64,000 nt of DNA, from assembly GCA_037127315.1 (NCBI GenBank), contig JBBBDQ010000420.1, positions 4,335,001-4,399,000 of the forward strand, written 5' to 3'. Every line of letters starts with the position of its first letter. Position 1 is the first letter of the stretch. The translations under genes and the position numbers were made by a program. Source of the DNA: Ascarosepion bandense (taxonomy: Eukaryota > Mollusca > Cephalopoda > Sepiida > Sepiidae). Shown piece by piece: positions 62,503 to 64,000 of the stretch. Under the pieces are notes generated by a model. That model saw nothing but the letters and a program-made list of their open reading frames with translations, was not told the origin of the DNA and ran no database searches.

Positions 62503-63185
62503 ACTTCTATGTGCCCTGTCCCTTCAGAACGTAGGCGATCTTGGCTTTCCACATCTCCCTATCCATGATAGCTCTTAGCACGCCTTCTTCTATTACATCA
62601 TGCAACACTCGTCCCATCACCCACCTGGTTAGGTCCTTCAAATATGTTATCCACTGCTTTCCCCTGTTTTTTCCTCTATCTGACCTGTTAGTAACAGGTT
62701 CTCCAAGACCTTCTTCCTCGTTGCATGTCCCAGGAACTTGAGCTGTCTCTTCCTGATGCTCAGTATTAATTTCCTTTTCGTTTCTATCATTTCCAAGACC
62801 TCATCATTGCTCACGTGCTCGATCCTTGATACTCGCAGCATCCTTCTGTAGAACCACATTTCTGTTGCTTCAAGTTTTCCCTTCATCTTTGATGATATTG
62901 TCCAGCATTCACTGCCATATTGAAGAACTGACAATTCATAGCAATTCAGTTCTCTCTTCTGTGTTTCTAGCAAAATTGTTTTGTTTCTCAATACTTTACT
63001 CAACTTTTGGAATGCTTCCTTCGCCATGACATTTCGCCTTCGGATCTCTGTGTCGCACTTTCTGTCTTCAGTTATAACCCTTTCCAGGTATTTAAATTTT
63101 TGTACTTGCTTGATTCTTGTATCACCGACCTGTATTTAGCATATTGGGCTGCTCTTTTTACTGATGACCATGCATTCAGGAGGAC
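62503..63185 (-). pseudogene. RTE-like retrotransposon 3' part, minus
   Basis: Minus strand: TECMVISK-like remnant near 63170, IQVGDTRIKQVQKFKYLE, RRRNVMAKEAFQKLSKVLRN, SVLQYGSECWTISSKMKGKL, MWFYRRMLRVSRIEHVSNDE, KRQLKFLGHATRKKVLENLL, LTGQIEEKTGE, then frame breaks to the end GGGACAGGGCACATAGAAG (complement of 62506-62524). Older than the 46- and 59-kb copies. Confidence 0.8.
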
Positions 63186-63186
63186 A

Positions 63187-63305
63187 GTTAATAGCGATTT
63201 ATATTGTAGTTGCGTTTTTGAAGATTACGTTTGGCTGGAAAGGAATCCCACATTTGAGAAGTGTGAGAAAAGAAACTGTTTGTACAGAAATTACAGTTAT
63301 GTGGG
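63187..63305 (-). pseudogene. Short CR1/Jockey-like LINE fragment, minus
   Basis: HNCNFCTNSFFSHTSQMWDS, then FPAKRNLQKRNYNINRY, equivalent to the SFFSRTSRLWNSLP...NLQ..K..INRYL C-terminus. Confidence 0.55.
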
Positions 63306-63329
63306 TCATTCAATAAATAAGGTGAATCT

Positions 63330-63990
63330 TTCAGTATAAGGACTTCTAATACAGATAAAAGCTTACGTTTTTTATTATTTTTCAACGTAGTCTCCCAGCA
63401 GTGTCACACACTTTACCCATCTGTGCACAAGCTTCCGTATTCCCACAGCATAAAAATCTTTGGACCGATGTCTTAGCCAATCGCTCACAGCACTTTTGAC
63501 TTCATGGTCACTTTCAAACTTCGTGCCACTTGTGAACGCTTTCAAGGGACCAAACAGGAGAAAGTCTGAAGGGGCAAGGTCTGGGCTGTAAGGGGGATGA
63601 GGGAGCAGTTCCCAGCGCAGCTCTTCTGTTTGTGCTCTGCATTAAGCATATTTGGCACCCACCGGCAGCTGATCTTGGTGTATTAAAGGTCATCATGGAC
63701 AATTTTGTGTGCTGTCCGAACAGATAGCCTCAAAGTCCTTGCAATGTCATCCACTGTCACTCTTCTGTTAGACTGAATGAGATCATTGACTGATTCCATC
63801 ACCTCAGGAGGCCTCACTTCTGTAGGCCTCCCAAGCCTGTCTTCATCCTCAACACTGCTCCGTCCTTCTTTAAACAATTTAGCCCACTTGTAAACATTTT
63901 TTTTTTTACTGAAACATGTGACATTTTTTTTTTTACTGAAACATGTGGCACCATACACAGTTGACATTTTCTTATGAATTTCAACTGGTT
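63330..63990 (-). mobile_element. Internally deleted mariner, second subfamily
   Basis: On the minus strand the N-terminal DNA-binding part is open: VYKWAKLFKEGRSSVEDEDR (HTH1 end), LGRPTEVRPPEV (basic hook), VNDLIQSNRRVTVDDIARTL and RLSVRTAHKIVHDDL (HTH2). After a CRWVPNMLNAEHKQ-like segment (about 63640-63660) the sequence jumps to ELRWELLPHPPYSPDLAPSD (third catalytic Asp region, about 63590), FLLFGPLK, KSAVSDWLRHRSKDFYAVGI and HRWVKCVTLLGDYVEK at 63382. The part with the first two catalytic Asp residues is missing. The frame also shifts at the junction. A 26-bp segment (TTTTTTTTTACTGAAACATG) is tandemly duplicated at 63897-63950. It differs from the 17-kb mariner in sequence. Confidence 0.8.
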
Positions 63991-64000
63991 TGCACCTTTC

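Noticed and set aside
63007..63339. 110-residue plus-strand ORF at 63.0-63.3 kb
   Set aside because: It is the antisense of an RTE remnant and a LINE fragment; both have clear minus-strand matches.

Overview
The window looks like a repeat-dense, intron-type stretch of a cephalopod genome, most likely an octopus. The reasons are: many copies of a tRNA-derived SINE that resembles the octopus OR-type SINEs as I remember them (not checked against a library); very long (AT)n, (AC)n and (CT)n microsatellites; high A+T content; and a mixture of animal transposons with canonical GT/AG splice sites. There is no bacterial-style gene organisation. Almost every open reading frame is a transposon remnant or a translated microsatellite.

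Layout. 0-10 kb: SINE-like repeats carrying a LINE 3' tail, a promoter/LTR-like block (minus), inverted SINE copies, and LINE and RTE fragments. 10-20 kb: dispersed SINEs, a Tc1-like / reverse-transcriptase sandwich at 14 kb, an L1/Tx1-like LINE next to an internally deleted mariner (17 kb), and an LTR plus gag-like remnant (18 kb). 20.6-23.5 kb: remnants of a reverse transcriptase family with a GIY-YIG-like C-terminal region. 24.16-25.65 kb: a minisatellite of about 48 x 31 bp with higher-order structure. 26.4-27.8 kb: two large inverted repeats, one carrying tRNA-Leu-derived SINEs. 28.0-31.1 kb: the best LINE (CR1/Jockey-like), nearly complete apart from one in-frame stop. 34.3-39.4 kb: an RTE element split by a 3.9-kb P-superfamily (THAP) transposon with an 8-bp target duplication. 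39.8-41.0 kb: the only convincing host-gene signal, two phase-compatible terminal exons followed by a poly(A) signal. 41-46 kb: a solo LTR, hairpins and (AT)n tracts. 46-64 kb: two nearly identical RTE copies with clear target duplications, two Helitron copies, nested LINEs, a structured 237-bp retroposon with 12-bp duplications, a 505-bp foldback element, composite 5S-tRNA SINEs and a second internally deleted mariner.

How the parts relate. The CR1/Jockey-like LINE and several SINE-like repeats end in the same roughly 55-nt 3' tail, which contains a small stem-loop. This is the usual sign that the LINE machinery mobilises the SINEs. RTE copies with (GAA)n tails and long target duplications are the youngest insertions. 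The P element, the structured retroposon and some LINEs sit inside older RTE or LINE copies, so relative insertion order can be read directly. All family names come from motif recognition by eye; no database search was possible.
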